A DNA stretch of 64,000 nucleotides from Novosphingobium marinum (GCF_013408095.1 NZ_JACBZF010000003.1:310001-374000); one strand, 5' to 3'; positions 37,010 to 47,378 are shown, counted from the stretch's first letter. Numbers and translations: made by a program. The notes: generated by a model from the sequence alone, not told the origin.

Positions 37010-37848
37010 CGCGCTCCTTCTTTAGAAAGTTTACTATCGGTTGCGCTCGGATGCTGGAGGATGGCATCGGAAACCCCTGTCGCTTGGAGCACGGCGTCGA
37101 GACCGGCGGCGAGCAGGCCGAATCCCGCCATGCCGCATATAAATGCCACCAGCGCCTTCACGTTCATTCGGCATCGCTTGACAAAGGGCCGGGCAATCAA
37201 GTGAACAGAGGCCAAGAGAAAATAGCCCGCGAGCAGTATCGCCATCGCGCCATCGACGTTGCTGTTTCTCCCGTGCAAAAGCCAGAAAGCCCCGACAACC
37301 CAGGCGACGAAGACAAGCGCGAGAATGACATGGACCGCGCCGCGATCCATGGGGTTCACGATCTCTTCGAGCAGACTGGCGGTGGTTCTTCTTGCGACCA
37401 AGAGAGCGGATAGGCCGACTCCAAATGTGGCAGCCAAGCCAGCGTAGACAGAGATGGCCGATGCAGCTCCTAAAACGAGCCCACCGCATGCCAGCGCGAT
37501 GCCGGATGCACACAGAATGCCTACTTTCGGCCCGCGCTTGGGTCCCCAGCGCCGGTAGATCCCTTCTACGACCTTCGTCGATAGAAGATAGAGGGCACCG
37601 CCCGCAGGAAACAAGACGACGGACCCCAAGCTTCCCGCTATAAAACCGCCCGACTGCTCGGCCATAATGAACGCGAGCATGACGAACACACCGGAAATTA
37701 TAGCGCCCCAGAGTCGCTCTACGGCGTGCGAGGATCCGTTCCGTTCTTCCCAGATTGCACCGATCCCGAGACCTAGGCTCGCCATCATGGCCATGCCTAG
37801 AACCCGCGAGGCATCCTCGGTGGCGAATATTTCATGAATAAGCGTCAT
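37006..37848 (-). CDS. Eight-helix membrane protein of unknown function in the czc operon
   Basis: A 280-residue, very hydrophobic protein with about eight membrane segments and few charged residues inside the membrane. An internal ARRTTASLLEEIVNPMDRGAVH loop separates two halves. No metal-binding motif or family was recognised. It overlaps the CDF genes on both sides by four bases, so it is made with them. It could be a permease or a subunit working with the two CDF transporters. Confidence 0.6.
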   Translation of the reverse strand: MTLIHEIFATEDASRVLGMAMMASLGLGIGAIWEERNGSSHAVERLWGAIISGVFVMLAFIMAEQSGGFIAGSLGSVVLFPAGGALYLLSTKVVEGIYRRWGPKRGPKVGILCASGIALACGGLVLGAASAISVYAGLAATFGVGLSALLVARRTTASLLEEIVNPMDRGAVHVILALVFVAWVVGAFWLLHGRNSNVDGAMAILLAGYFLLASVHLIARPFVKRCRMNVKALVAFICGMAGFGLLAAGLDAVLQATGVSDAILQHPSATDSKLSKEGAR

Positions 37849-38474
37849 TCGCGCTTGTCGCCATGCACGGTTCCGCGTTCGTCATGCCGATCCTTGTGGG
37901 TGTCGCGCAGAATGTCGATCCCGCCATATATGGCAATTGCCGCAACGGCGACGCCAACGACGAGATCGGGCCAGTTGGCACCTGTCAGCATGACGATAAT
38001 GGCGGCAATTATGATGCCACCATTGGAGATGAAATCGTTAAAGCTGAAGGTTGTGGCGGCGCGGAGATTGACGTCCTTCTCCTGCATGTTCTGCAGCATT
38101 CGTAGACAGATCAGATTCACGACAGCTGCCACTGCAGCCATCGCCATCATCATTACTCCGCCGGGATCGGAACCCTCCACGAAGCGCCTTATGGCATCGG
38201 CAATGACCCCGGCAGCGAAGACCAGCAGCATGATCCCTGAAAAGCGAGCGGCTCCGCGCTTCCATTTCCGTGATCGGGTCAAGGCGAGCAGGCTGAGCGC
38301 ATAGACAATGGCGTCCGAAGAATTATCGAGGCCGTTAGCCAGGAGGGCGTTGGAATCGGCCAGATAGCCGACGGCGAAAAACCCGATGGCAATCGCCACG
38401 TTGAGCCACAGAACAATCGAAAGCGTTTTCCGCTTGGCAGTTGTATCGAGTTGCAGATCCCCTTCGCCGCTCAT
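37845..38474 (-). CDS. CDF-like cation transporter
   Basis: A 209-residue protein from the ATG at 38474, which overlaps the upstream stop (ATGA). Six helices carry CDF-type metal residues in NGLDNSSDAIVY and FSFNDFISNGG. A short charged tail (RDTHKDRHDERG) replaces the usual C-terminal domain. It resembles the CDF-like protein at 32599 in lacking that domain, and it probably exports a divalent cation. Confidence 0.8.
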   Translation of the reverse strand: MSGEGDLQLDTTAKRKTLSIVLWLNVAIAIGFFAVGYLADSNALLANGLDNSSDAIVYALSLLALTRSRKWKRGAARFSGIMLLVFAAGVIADAIRRFVEGSDPGGVMMMAMAAVAAVVNLICLRMLQNMQEKDVNLRAATTFSFNDFISNGGIIIAAIIVMLTGANWPDLVVGVAVAAIAIYGGIDILRDTHKDRHDERGTVHGDKRE

Positions 38475-38914
38475 GCGTTGACACCTCGGGCTTGAGCCCA
38501 ATTCTCCGCCTGCTTGCGTTTGGAAAACGGAAAGACCTGCAACTCCGCGCGGAACAGGCGGTCAAATATTCGAGTGCCCCGCTTTTCCGGTTTCTGGTCG
38601 TCGACGATAGCAATCCGCCCGAAGCTGTCCTTGGGCCGGATGTCGAACTTAAGGTCACGCCAAAGACCTCCCGAAAAGTTTGGTGCGAGTGCGAGCAGCA
38701 TCGGAACCGTATCGTTTCTGCGCCGCGCGCTACGTTCGAAAACGGCCACGAAGGTATCGCAATCTGATGTTTGCACCGTTCGGGCGGCCTCGACCAGGTT
38801 CAGTCCATCCTCTTCCGACAAATTCAACACAGCTCCCTCCAAAGTTGGTACACTTGAAGTTCGTTCAGCGCGGGCCGTCGGCATGGGGACGTGGGAAAGT
38901 TCAAGCGCCGACAT
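38471..38914 (-). CDS. SpoIIAA-like (STAS/SEC14-type) protein
   Basis: A 147-residue protein from the ATG at 38914, which overlaps the end of the ATPase gene; longer starts up to 39013 are open but would overlap more. The C-terminal part has WRDLKFDIRPKDSFGRIAIVDD and AELQVFPFSKRKQAENW, which match the SpoIIAA-like family (PF11964). These small cytoplasmic proteins have unknown roles. Sitting between a P1B-4 ATPase and a CDF gene, it may modulate one of the pumps. Confidence 0.7.
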   Translation of the reverse strand: MSALELSHVPMPTARAERTSSVPTLEGAVLNLSEEDGLNLVEAARTVQTSDCDTFVAVFERSARRRNDTVPMLLALAPNFSGGLWRDLKFDIRPKDSFGRIAIVDDQKPEKRGTRIFDRLFRAELQVFPFSKRKQAENWAQARGVNA

Positions 38915-41426
38915 TTGCCAAAGCCTGCTCACTGCTATGGTGGGATGGAGGCCCATTGTCGCTAGAACGTTTCTCGCGATAGGCGAGAAGCCGTAGAGCA
39001 TTGGCAACGACAATCAGTGTAGAGCCCTCATGCACAGCAACTGCGGGACCAATGCCGAGACCGAAGATGGTCGCCGGAATGAGCACTGCGACAATCCCGA
39101 GGCTCACCACCATGTTCTGGCGAATGATGGAACGGGTCTTGCGGCTGAGGTCGACCGCGAACGGCAGCTTGGCGAGGTCATCTGCCATAAGTGCGACATC
39201 GGCGGTTTCCAATGCGACGTCGGACCCGGCTGCGCCCATTGCTATCCCGACGGTTGCATTTGCCATGGCAGGAGCATCGTTCACCCCGTCTCCGACCATT
39301 GCCACTTTGTCCTGACCGGCGAGCTTGCGGATAGCTTCGACTTTGTCATCAGGCATTAGATTGCCCCATGCCTCATCGAGACCAACATCCTCTCCGACAG
39401 CGTCGGCGACCCTCTGATCATCGCCGGAGATCATGATCATTCTCGTGATTCCGAGTTCGCGCAGCGCGTTAAGCGTCGTTCTTGCTGCCGCGCGCGGTGT
39501 GTCCAATAGCCCAATGGCTCCAAGATCGCGCGTCCGCGAACGGATAGCCATCGTGGTCCGCCCACGCTCGCGCAAAACCTCGATTGCGCTCGTCAATTCA
39601 GGGCCAAGCGGAGGGACCCCGTCGACACCGAACATCTCGAGTTTGCCGATCCAGACTTTTTCACCTCCGACGATCGCGGTAATGCCCTTGCCCGTGAAAC
39701 TTTCGAGGTCGGTCGCCGCCGGCAACGCTTCTTCACCATTTCGCTCGGCACTATCCCTGACGATGGCTTGGGCCAGCGGATGGTCGCTCAAACTCTCCGC
39801 TGCCGACGCGATTCTCAGCAATTCGCGCTCGGACACGCCGGTCGCTGTCTCGATATCGGTTATTCGGGGCTCACCTTCAGTCAGCGTGCCCGTCTTGTCG
39901 AATGCGATGGCCTTCAATGCACCTAAATCTTCGAGGGGTGCGCCGCCTTTTACGAGGACGCCGCCTCGCGCAGCTCGCGCGACCCCGGACAGGACCGCGC
40001 TAGGCGTCGCAATAGCGAGTGCGCAGGGGCTGGCAGCGACCAACACTGCCATGGCGCGGTAGAAGCTATCGCGGAACGGCTCGTCTATGATGACCCAGGA
40101 GAAGAGCAAAAGCCCCGCAAGCGCGAGCACGGCAGGCACGAAAATGCGCTCGAAGCGCTGCGTGAAACGCTGGGTTGGCGATTGCTGCGCTTCGGCGGCA
40201 CTCACCATCTGCACCACTTTCGAAAGAGTGGTTTCGCTCGACCGGCGGGTCACCACGACTTCGAGAGCCCCCGAGCCATTTATTGTGCCGGCGAAAACCC
40301 GGTGGGTGTCTGCCAGCCTGTCGGGAGTCTTCCGCGCGGAAGCGATATCCGATACCGCGCTCTTGTCGACGGGCACGCTTTCGCCCGTGACCGGGGCCTG
40401 GTTAATGGCGCTCGCCCCTTCAGACACAAAGCCATCGGCAGGCAAGCGCTCATTCGGGCGGACGACCACAACATCGCCTACCACGAGTTCCTCGACGCGT
40501 ATCTCCTCGACAGCCTCGCCGCGCTTCACGCGAGCTGTTTCGGGAGCGAGCTCGGCGAGCGCTTCGATCGCTCTTTTCGCGCGACCCATTGCATAGCGCT
40601 CAAGGGCGTGGCCGAAGCTGAACAGAAAAAGCAGCAACGCGCCCTCCGCCCATTCGCCGAGGATCGCAGCGCCCGCAGCCGCCACAAGCATAAGACTGTC
40701 GATCTCGAACCGGCGGAGCCGGAGATTGTCCCAGGCCTCTCTGAGTGTGTAGAACCCACCGAAAAAATATGCCGTAACGTAGCAGAGAAGAGGCACGAAC
40801 TGGGGGTAGTTCCCCCATAGTTTTTCAATGCCGAAGCCCGTTGCGAGCAAGCCCCCCGACGCCAGGGAAAAATAGAGCTCCGTATTGGCACCAAGAATGC
40901 CGCCATGCTTATGATCGTGCTCGCCACCTCCATCGTGGGCATGCCGTTCGCGTGAAGAGTGGGAAACATTGCCGGAAGTTTTCGCTCGTCGCGTAGCGCC
41001 AAATCCTTTTAGCGCTGCGACAATTTTCTGCTCGTCGGTCCGTTGGCGGTCGAACTCGATCACGAACGTCCCCGCCGCATCGGCATAGGCTTCGAGCACC
41101 CCGGTTTGCCGAGCGATAAGATCGGCAACGGTCCGGGCGCGCCGTGTGGAGTTCACGCCATCGACGTCATAGGTCAGGTGGCCGTACCGACTGGAGATCT
41201 CTGCCCCGGCCACATGCGCAAGCTCCTTGATGCGCGCGACGGAGAGCCGGTCTGGATCATAAGAGATGTTAAGCCGCGCTGCAGATTGGCCCGGCTGCTC
41301 TTCCACGGTGACGTCGTGAACACCTGTCTGTCCACGCAGCAGCGCCTGAAGTCTTCCGATACACGGATCATCGCTCGTTGCTTCGGGCACGAGAGCTGAC
41401 ACTTCGATTTGAATAGTACGTGCCAA
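38901..41426 (-). CDS. P1B-4 metal-exporting ATPase
   Basis: A protein of about 841 residues starting at TTG 41426, just after an AAGGAG ribosome site (a longer TTG start at 41462 is open). The N-terminus has two degenerate HMA-like folds without CxxC and a His-rich linker (HAHDGGGEHDHKHGG). The metal helix has SPC (AASPCALAIATP) and the last helices have HEGSTLIVVANALR, the P1B-4 signature of CoaT/CzcP/PfeT pumps for Co, Zn or Fe(II). DKTGT holds the phosphorylated Asp. It follows czcA on the same strand and overlaps the SpoIIAA-like gene. Confidence 0.9.
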   Translation of the reverse strand: MARTIQIEVSALVPEATSDDPCIGRLQALLRGQTGVHDVTVEEQPGQSAARLNISYDPDRLSVARIKELAHVAGAEISSRYGHLTYDVDGVNSTRRARTVADLIARQTGVLEAYADAAGTFVIEFDRQRTDEQKIVAALKGFGATRRAKTSGNVSHSSRERHAHDGGGEHDHKHGGILGANTELYFSLASGGLLATGFGIEKLWGNYPQFVPLLCYVTAYFFGGFYTLREAWDNLRLRRFEIDSLMLVAAAGAAILGEWAEGALLLFLFSFGHALERYAMGRAKRAIEALAELAPETARVKRGEAVEEIRVEELVVGDVVVVRPNERLPADGFVSEGASAINQAPVTGESVPVDKSAVSDIASARKTPDRLADTHRVFAGTINGSGALEVVVTRRSSETTLSKVVQMVSAAEAQQSPTQRFTQRFERIFVPAVLALAGLLLFSWVIIDEPFRDSFYRAMAVLVAASPCALAIATPSAVLSGVARAARGGVLVKGGAPLEDLGALKAIAFDKTGTLTEGEPRITDIETATGVSERELLRIASAAESLSDHPLAQAIVRDSAERNGEEALPAATDLESFTGKGITAIVGGEKVWIGKLEMFGVDGVPPLGPELTSAIEVLRERGRTTMAIRSRTRDLGAIGLLDTPRAAARTTLNALRELGITRMIMISGDDQRVADAVGEDVGLDEAWGNLMPDDKVEAIRKLAGQDKVAMVGDGVNDAPAMANATVGIAMGAAGSDVALETADVALMADDLAKLPFAVDLSRKTRSIIRQNMVVSLGIVAVLIPATIFGLGIGPAVAVHEGSTLIVVANALRLLAYREKRSSDNGPPSHHSSEQALANVGA

Positions 41427-41600
41427 TTTGCCTTTCTCCTTTGAAGAAACCGTCGAACGCAATTGAGCCGTGCCGGAATTCGCGGCACCCGAGCCTTCAT
41501 GGATCGAACGAGCCGGTCATTCGATAGCTTGGCGGGCCAGCGCTGCCACTCCTCCGCGCGCTTGCGAGAAAGGACGCTGTCCCGCCATATAGCTTCGCCA

Positions 41601-44600
41601 CTAGGTCACATTTTGAAGCTCCTCGCGCTCTTCAGGCGTGACATTGCGCCGCAGCCTGTCCCACCAACGCTGTCGCCAGGTCCGGTCATCTTCTCTGGTC
41701 CCGAAAACCAGCTTCAAGATTGCGGGCAAGACGAAGAGGGTGAGCGCGGTGGCGGTGATCAACCCTCCGATGACCACTGTCGCCAAAGGACGCTGCACTT
41801 CCGCGCCGGTCCCCGTCGCAATCGCCATCGGCACGAAGCCGAGCGATGCAACGAGCGCGGTCATGAGAACCGGCCTCAGGCGCGCCAGGCCACCGGCCAC
41901 GATGGCGTCATCGAGCGCCATGCCCTTGTCGAGCCGCTGACGGATCGCAGTCACCATCACGAGCCCGTTCAAGGTCGCTACGCCCGACAGGGCGATAAAG
42001 CCTACCGCCGCAGAAACCGAGAATGGCATCCCGCGCAGGGCCAAGGAGAATATTCCGCCTGCCAGGGCCAGCGGGATCGCGCTGAATACGGCGAGCGCCG
42101 GCACCCAGCCCCCGACCGCCATGTAGAGCAACAGGAGAATGACCGCGAACGCGATGGGAATGACGATCTGAAGTCTTTCCTGGGCAGCTTGGAGGTTCTG
42201 GTATTGCCCGCCCCACTCGATAAACGCGGCAGCGGGCAGTTCGACTTGCGCCGCAACCCTTTCCTGGGCCTCTTCTACAAAAGACCCGAGGTCGCGTTCT
42301 CGCACGTTGGACGAGACGATCACCAGTCTGCGTCCCTGTTCCCGGCGAACCTCCGCGAGACCATCCACCACACGGAACTCGGCAACCGAGCGTAGCGGTA
42401 TGGTTGCCCCGTTCGGGAGCAGCACCGGCAAAGCACCCAACTGGTCGAAATCGTCGCGGGTCGCGTCCGACAACCGCACAACCACATCGAAGCGGCGATC
42501 GCCTTCGAAAACGAGGCCCGCAGGCCGACCGCCCAGTGCGATCGCCACCGATTGCGCAACGTCTTCGACCTTCAGCCCGTAACGGGCAATCGCTGGCCGA
42601 TCGAAGGCAATATCGAGGGTGGGGAACCCGGTCACTTGCTGGACCTTGACGTCCGCGGCGCCGTCGACATTGCGCAGCGCGCCCGCAACCTCGTTCGCCG
42701 CCGAGGTCATGGCGCTGAGATCGTCTCCGTAGATCTTGACGGCAACATCTCCGCGAACGCCTGCGATCAATTCGTTGAACCGCAATTCGATCGGTTGGCT
42801 GAACTCGTAAAGGTTGCCGACGAGACTGCTGAGGGCGCTCTCCATTTGCGCGACCAACTCGTCCTTGGCGAGGTCGGGATCGGGCCATTCCTCACGGGGT
42901 TTGAGGATCACGTACGCATCGGAAGCGTTCGGCGGCATCGGGTCACTGGCCACTTCCGCCGTGCCCGTCCGCGAAAAGACGAGCTCGACCTGCTCAAACT
43001 GCTCGAGCCGGTCCTCGACCCGCCTTTGCATCGCGAGCGAACGTTCGAGCGATGTCGAAGGAATACGCAGCGATTGCACGGCGATGTCGCGCTCGTCCAA
43101 TTGCGGTGTGAACTCGCTCCCGAGGAAGCTGAACACGAAGGCCGCAAAGGCGAAGATGCCGACGCCCATGCCGATGACCGGCCAAGGGCGGGTGATCGCC
43201 CTGCGGACCAGCGGTCCGTATCGCTCCTTGGCGATCCGGATCGGCTTGACCTCCTTTTCCGTCAGCTTCTTGTTGAGCAGGATGGCGATCATTGCCGGGA
43301 CGAAGGTCAGCGACAACACGAACGCCGAGGCGAGCGCGAGCATGACCGTGATCGCCATGGGCGAGAAGGTTTTGCCTTCGACCCCGGTAAAGGTCAGAAG
43401 CGGTGCGAAGACGAGAAGAATGATCGCCTGCCCGTACACAGTCGGCTTGATCATTTCCTGCGCGGCAAGCCGCGTTTCCGTCAGCCTCTCGCCCAGTGTG
43501 AGAAGTCGCCCTTCGTGTTCCTGTCGGGCCGCGAGCCTCGCGACGCTGTTCTCGACGATGATGACTGCACCATCGACGATCAAGCCGAAGTCCAGCGCAC
43601 CCAGGCTCATGAGGTTGCCCGAAACGCCGAGCCGGTTCATTCCGATCGATGCCATCAGCATGGAAAAAGGAATGACCAGCGCCGCGATGATCGCTGCCCG
43701 GATATTTCCCAACAGCAAGAACAGGATTGCGATCACCAGAAGCGCGCCTTCAACGAGGTTCTTCTCGACGGTCGCGATCGTGGCATCGACCAGCGAAGAC
43801 CGGTTGTAGACGATCTCCGCGACAATTCCTTCCGGCAGGGAGCTGCGAACTTCCTCGAGCCGTTCGGCCGCCTGGGCCGAAACGGTGCGGCTGTTCTCGC
43901 CCGCGCGCATGAGCACGGTACCCACGACTGCTTCATCGCCATTCAGCGACGCCGCGCCCGTTCGCAGGTCGCCACCGATGCTGACCGTGGCAATGTCGCC
44001 TACGCGAATGGGGACCCCCTCGCGGGTGGAAACGACCGCCTGCTCGATATCCTCGACACTGCCGAGGCGCGCATCGACCCGGGCGAGGAGCGCTTCACCG
44101 GCCCGCTCGACGAAATTGGCGCCTTCGGCGAGGTTGGCCGCTTCCAGCGCGGTAATCACTTCGTCGAACGACAAACCGTATCCGGTCATTCGCGCGGGAT
44201 CGGGTTGAACGAGGTATTGCTTTTCGAAGCCGCCGATCGAGTCGACACCTGCCACACCGTCGACCGACCGCATGAGGGGTGCAACCACCCAGTCTTGGAT
44301 GGTTCGCAGATAGGCAGCCTTGGCAACATCGCTGTCGAGCCGGTCGCCACGTTCGGTCACAAAACTCCCGTCGGACTGCCAACCGACCGCTCCGCCCCGC
44401 GGTGCTTCCTTGCCGTCCGGAAACTCGTACTCGATGGTATACATGAGCACTTCGCCCAAGCCGGTCGAGATGGGTCCCATCACCGGTTCGGCACCCTCGG
44501 GTAGGGAGGCGCTTATGGGCGTCAGCCGTTCGTTGACCTGCTGACGCGCGAAATAGATGTCGGTCCCTTCCTCGAAAATTGCGGTCACCTGGCTGAACCC

Positions 44601-44912
44601 GTTGCGCGATATCGAGCGGGTCATCTCCAGACCCTCGATACCGGCAAGCCCGGTTTCAACGGGATAGGTGACCTGCGTCTCGACTTGCGAGGGCGACAAG
44701 GCTGGTGCCTCGGTGTTGATCTGCACCTGTACGTTGGTGATATCGGGCACGGCATCGATGGGCAGGCGGAGCAAATTCACCACGCCATAGATTGCCACAC
44801 CGAGCGTCAGCACGACCATCGCCCAGCGAAAGCGCACGGCGACGTCGAGGATCATGCCGATCAGGCCATGGTGGTGGGAGCGATCCGCGTCCTGCATGTG
44901 ATCAGTGTCCAT
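41601..44912 (-). CDS. czcA: RND heavy-metal exporter CzcA (first copy)
   Basis: A 1,103-residue HME-RND pump with a His-rich N-terminus (DRSHHHG). The proton-relay helix reads [16 protein letters not shown], the HME1 type of Co/Zn/Cd exporters, with both Asp and the Glu kept. It forms the inner-membrane part of the pump with CzcB and CzcC. It overlaps czcB by 11 bases and is followed after about 175 bases by the P1B-4 ATPase. Confidence 0.93.
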   Translation of the reverse strand: MDTDHMQDADRSHHHGLIGMILDVAVRFRWAMVVLTLGVAIYGVVNLLRLPIDAVPDITNVQVQINTEAPALSPSQVETQVTYPVETGLAGIEGLEMTRSISRNGFSQVTAIFEEGTDIYFARQQVNERLTPISASLPEGAEPVMGPISTGLGEVLMYTIEYEFPDGKEAPRGGAVGWQSDGSFVTERGDRLDSDVAKAAYLRTIQDWVVAPLMRSVDGVAGVDSIGGFEKQYLVQPDPARMTGYGLSFDEVITALEAANLAEGANFVERAGEALLARVDARLGSVEDIEQAVVSTREGVPIRVGDIATVSIGGDLRTGAASLNGDEAVVGTVLMRAGENSRTVSAQAAERLEEVRSSLPEGIVAEIVYNRSSLVDATIATVEKNLVEGALLVIAILFLLLGNIRAAIIAALVIPFSMLMASIGMNRLGVSGNLMSLGALDFGLIVDGAVIIVENSVARLAARQEHEGRLLTLGERLTETRLAAQEMIKPTVYGQAIILLVFAPLLTFTGVEGKTFSPMAITVMLALASAFVLSLTFVPAMIAILLNKKLTEKEVKPIRIAKERYGPLVRRAITRPWPVIGMGVGIFAFAAFVFSFLGSEFTPQLDERDIAVQSLRIPSTSLERSLAMQRRVEDRLEQFEQVELVFSRTGTAEVASDPMPPNASDAYVILKPREEWPDPDLAKDELVAQMESALSSLVGNLYEFSQPIELRFNELIAGVRGDVAVKIYGDDLSAMTSAANEVAGALRNVDGAADVKVQQVTGFPTLDIAFDRPAIARYGLKVEDVAQSVAIALGGRPAGLVFEGDRRFDVVVRLSDATRDDFDQLGALPVLLPNGATIPLRSVAEFRVVDGLAEVRREQGRRLVIVSSNVRERDLGSFVEEAQERVAAQVELPAAAFIEWGGQYQNLQAAQERLQIVIPIAFAVILLLLYMAVGGWVPALAVFSAIPLALAGGIFSLALRGMPFSVSAAVGFIALSGVATLNGLVMVTAIRQRLDKGMALDDAIVAGGLARLRPVLMTALVASLGFVPMAIATGTGAEVQRPLATVVIGGLITATALTLFVLPAILKLVFGTREDDRTWRQRWWDRLRRNVTPEEREELQNVT

Positions 44913-46065
44913 GCTCGGCCTCCTCCTTCTCGAGTTCAGCCTTCAGCAAAAAGGCATTGGTGGTGGCGATCCGCCACTGCGCTTCGAGACCGGACTCGAT
45001 GACCACCCGTCCTCCCGAACGCGCACCGGTGACCACCGGACGGGCTTGAAACCCGCGGCGCGTGCGAACGAAGACCACTTCTGCGCCATCGATTGTCTGG
45101 ACGGCACTTTCCGGCACCGACATGCGGCCTGTATCGACCTCACCCGAAGGGCGGATACGTGCCTGCAGGAAGGCCCCGGGCTGCAGGCCGGGAATCGGCC
45201 TTGCCAGCGACAGGACCGCCGTAGCGCTGCGGCTTTCGGGATCGAGCGAGGGAGTGACAGACCGCACGCGCGCACCCACTTCCCGGTTGTCCGCGATTTC
45301 CAGCGTCGCCTCGTCGCCAGGCTGGATGCGGCTTGCTTCAGCCGACGGGAGGGCAACCTCGACCTGCATGCCGTTCGGATTCACGACCTGATAGAGTTCT
45401 TCCCCGGCATCGACGAAGGAACCGAGAACGATAGGCGCCGAGGTCACTCTGCCCGCGAGCGGGCTCGTAACCGCAAGGGAGCGCCCGTCGCCGCTAACGC
45501 CCGCCGCGGAGACTGCCGCCTGGGCGCGCGCAAGTTCCGACTGGGCGACCTGCAGATTTGCTCGCGCGGCCTCGAGATCCTGCCGTGCGGTGACATTGGC
45601 CTCGAACAGGCGGCGCTCCCGATCGTAGGCAGCGGACAGTTCGTTGACCCTCGCGCGTGCTGCGCTCAACTGCGCTGCGAGAGCAGCCGCGTCGGCGCTC
45701 TCGATGCGGGCAATCGTCTCGCCCTGCCTCACGTAATCGCCCAGCGTTTTGCCGACACTGCGGACCACGCCCGCCGCGCGGGCATCGATGCGGGCACTTG
45801 CCGTCGGGCTTGCCGCGACGGTGGCCGGGAAGACCAGCTCGACCGCCGATCCCTGGCCGACGGTTTCAACCACTATCTGGGACGCTTCAATTTGTTCGGC
45901 GCCAAGCAGGACAAGGCCTTCGGGAAGCTCGACCTCCTCACTCGTCTCCTCGGCGTTTTGGTCAGCTTTGTTATCGGGCCACAGCATGAGCGCCGCGACT
46001 ACAAAGAGAATGGCAAGGCCGATCACGACGGCCAGACGTTTACGGTTCATCGGGAAATACCTCAT
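44902..46065 (-). CDS. czcB: RND periplasmic adaptor CzcB (first copy)
   Basis: A 387-residue membrane-fusion protein anchored by one N-terminal helix (LAVVIGLAILFVVAALML). It has a lipoyl-like half (IDARAAGVVRSVGKTLGD), a coiled-coil hairpin (AALAAQLSAARARVNEL) and a barrel domain. The C-terminal HxxxH-poor end lacks a CusF domain, unlike the cusB here. The start overlaps the czcC stop (ATGA). Confidence 0.9.
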   Translation of the reverse strand: MRYFPMNRKRLAVVIGLAILFVVAALMLWPDNKADQNAEETSEEVELPEGLVLLGAEQIEASQIVVETVGQGSAVELVFPATVAASPTASARIDARAAGVVRSVGKTLGDYVRQGETIARIESADAAALAAQLSAARARVNELSAAYDRERRLFEANVTARQDLEAARANLQVAQSELARAQAAVSAAGVSGDGRSLAVTSPLAGRVTSAPIVLGSFVDAGEELYQVVNPNGMQVEVALPSAEASRIQPGDEATLEIADNREVGARVRSVTPSLDPESRSATAVLSLARPIPGLQPGAFLQARIRPSGEVDTGRMSVPESAVQTIDGAEVVFVRTRRGFQARPVVTGARSGGRVVIESGLEAQWRIATTNAFLLKAELEKEEAEHGH

Positions 46066-47315
46066 TGTGCACCGAGCCAGATCAGTGTCGCCGCCAGGCG
46101 ACCACGATCTTCCTGAGCTTGAATCAAAGCTTCACGGATGGTGTCGCGTGCTTCGGCCGCAGCCAGAACTTCGATCAGCGGAAACCTGCCGTTGCGGTAG
46201 CCAATCCGAACGAGGCGCAAGGCTTCTTCGGCTTGGGGTAAGGACGTCTCCGCGAGGGTCTCGACCCGCGCTTCGGCTGCCAGAAATTGTCCGCGGGCCT
46301 GCGTGACCTCGAGTTCGAAATCGGTGCGGGCAATTGCTTCCCGCGCCGTCGCGGCGCGAAGCCGCGCTTCGGCAGCGGCGATGTTTCCCTGGTTGCGATT
46401 ACGGAATGGAAGCGGGATCGAAACCCCCACGAGAAACGCCTGGTCTCTACTTTCCTCGAACCGTCGGATTCCGGCGGATATTGCCGGATCCGGAATGCCT
46501 AAAGAGCGTTCCCGGGCGATCGCGGCATCCGCGGCCTCGCGTTCGGCACGGGCGACCTGAAGACGTAAGGCCGAAGGTGACGCGAGCAGCGTCGCCGGAG
46601 GTTCGATCTCGGGGAACACCGAAGGCACGTCCGTAGCAGGTGTTGCCTCGCCCCAAAGCGCGGCGAGCGCGTTCCTCGCCGTACTGTCGGCAGCCAGGGC
46701 CGCTTCAAGCTCCGCGAGCGCCTCCGCAAGTGCCGCTTCGGCACGAAGCGAGCGCAGGGGAGGCTCCCGCCCAACATCGACCAGTACGCCTGCGATCCTG
46801 GCAAGCTCGCGATTGCGCTCGACTATGTCGCGCGCGAGTTCCAATCGGGCTGCCGCAGCGACGGCTTCGACATAGCGTTCGCGCACCGATCGCCCGAGCT
46901 GAGCAACCGAGAGCGCTCCTGAAAGGGTCGCGACGCGCGCTTCCGCCTGGGCGGCGCGGACGCGCGCTCCTTGTTTGCCGCCCAATTCGAGCCGCTGGCT
47001 CAGGGACAAAGTGTACTCGGTGGCCTGCAATCCCGAAAATGCGCCGCTTCCGGCAATGTTTTCGGCTTCGAGAGCAATTTCGGGGTTGGGCCGCAGCCGC
47101 GCCTGGTCGACCAGGGCCCGCGCCGCGTCGGCTTCGGCCCGCGGTCCGATCAGGCGCGGATTTTCTGGGGGCTCATCTGCGCTGTCGACGATGCCCGCAC
47201 GAGCGAGCGCAGCTTCGAGCGTCAGAAGCTCACGCTCCTGCGCCGCCACGGTCGTGGCTTGAGCGGCGAGGAACAGCCCTCCAAGGAGGACCCCTCGCCA
47301 ATGAATGGCTGACAT
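46062..47315 (-). CDS. czcC: Outer membrane efflux protein CzcC (first copy)
   Basis: A 417-residue TolC-family protein from the ATG at 47315, chosen for its GAGGAA ribosome site and a following signal peptide (ATTVAAQ). Two efflux repeats are visible (PNPEIALEAENIAGSG, then IPLPFRNRNQGNIAAAEARL). It is the outer duct of the czc pump and is translationally coupled to czcB. Confidence 0.9.
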   Translation of the reverse strand: MSAIHWRGVLLGGLFLAAQATTVAAQERELLTLEAALARAGIVDSADEPPENPRLIGPRAEADAARALVDQARLRPNPEIALEAENIAGSGAFSGLQATEYTLSLSQRLELGGKQGARVRAAQAEARVATLSGALSVAQLGRSVRERYVEAVAAAARLELARDIVERNRELARIAGVLVDVGREPPLRSLRAEAALAEALAELEAALAADSTARNALAALWGEATPATDVPSVFPEIEPPATLLASPSALRLQVARAEREAADAAIARERSLGIPDPAISAGIRRFEESRDQAFLVGVSIPLPFRNRNQGNIAAAEARLRAATAREAIARTDFELEVTQARGQFLAAEARVETLAETSLPQAEEALRLVRIGYRNGRFPLIEVLAAAEARDTIREALIQAQEDRGRLAATLIWLGAQ

Positions 47316-47378
47316 TTTTCGAAAATTCCTCTGCTGACGATCCGAACTGCGCTGCGGCATGCAGCGCGGTGACGGTCG

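Noticed and set aside
42552..44504. A 650-codon open frame antisense to czcA
   Set aside because: It mirrors the GC-rich codon pattern of czcA. It has no protein-family signature and is rich in Arg, Asp and His, as is typical of antisense frames.
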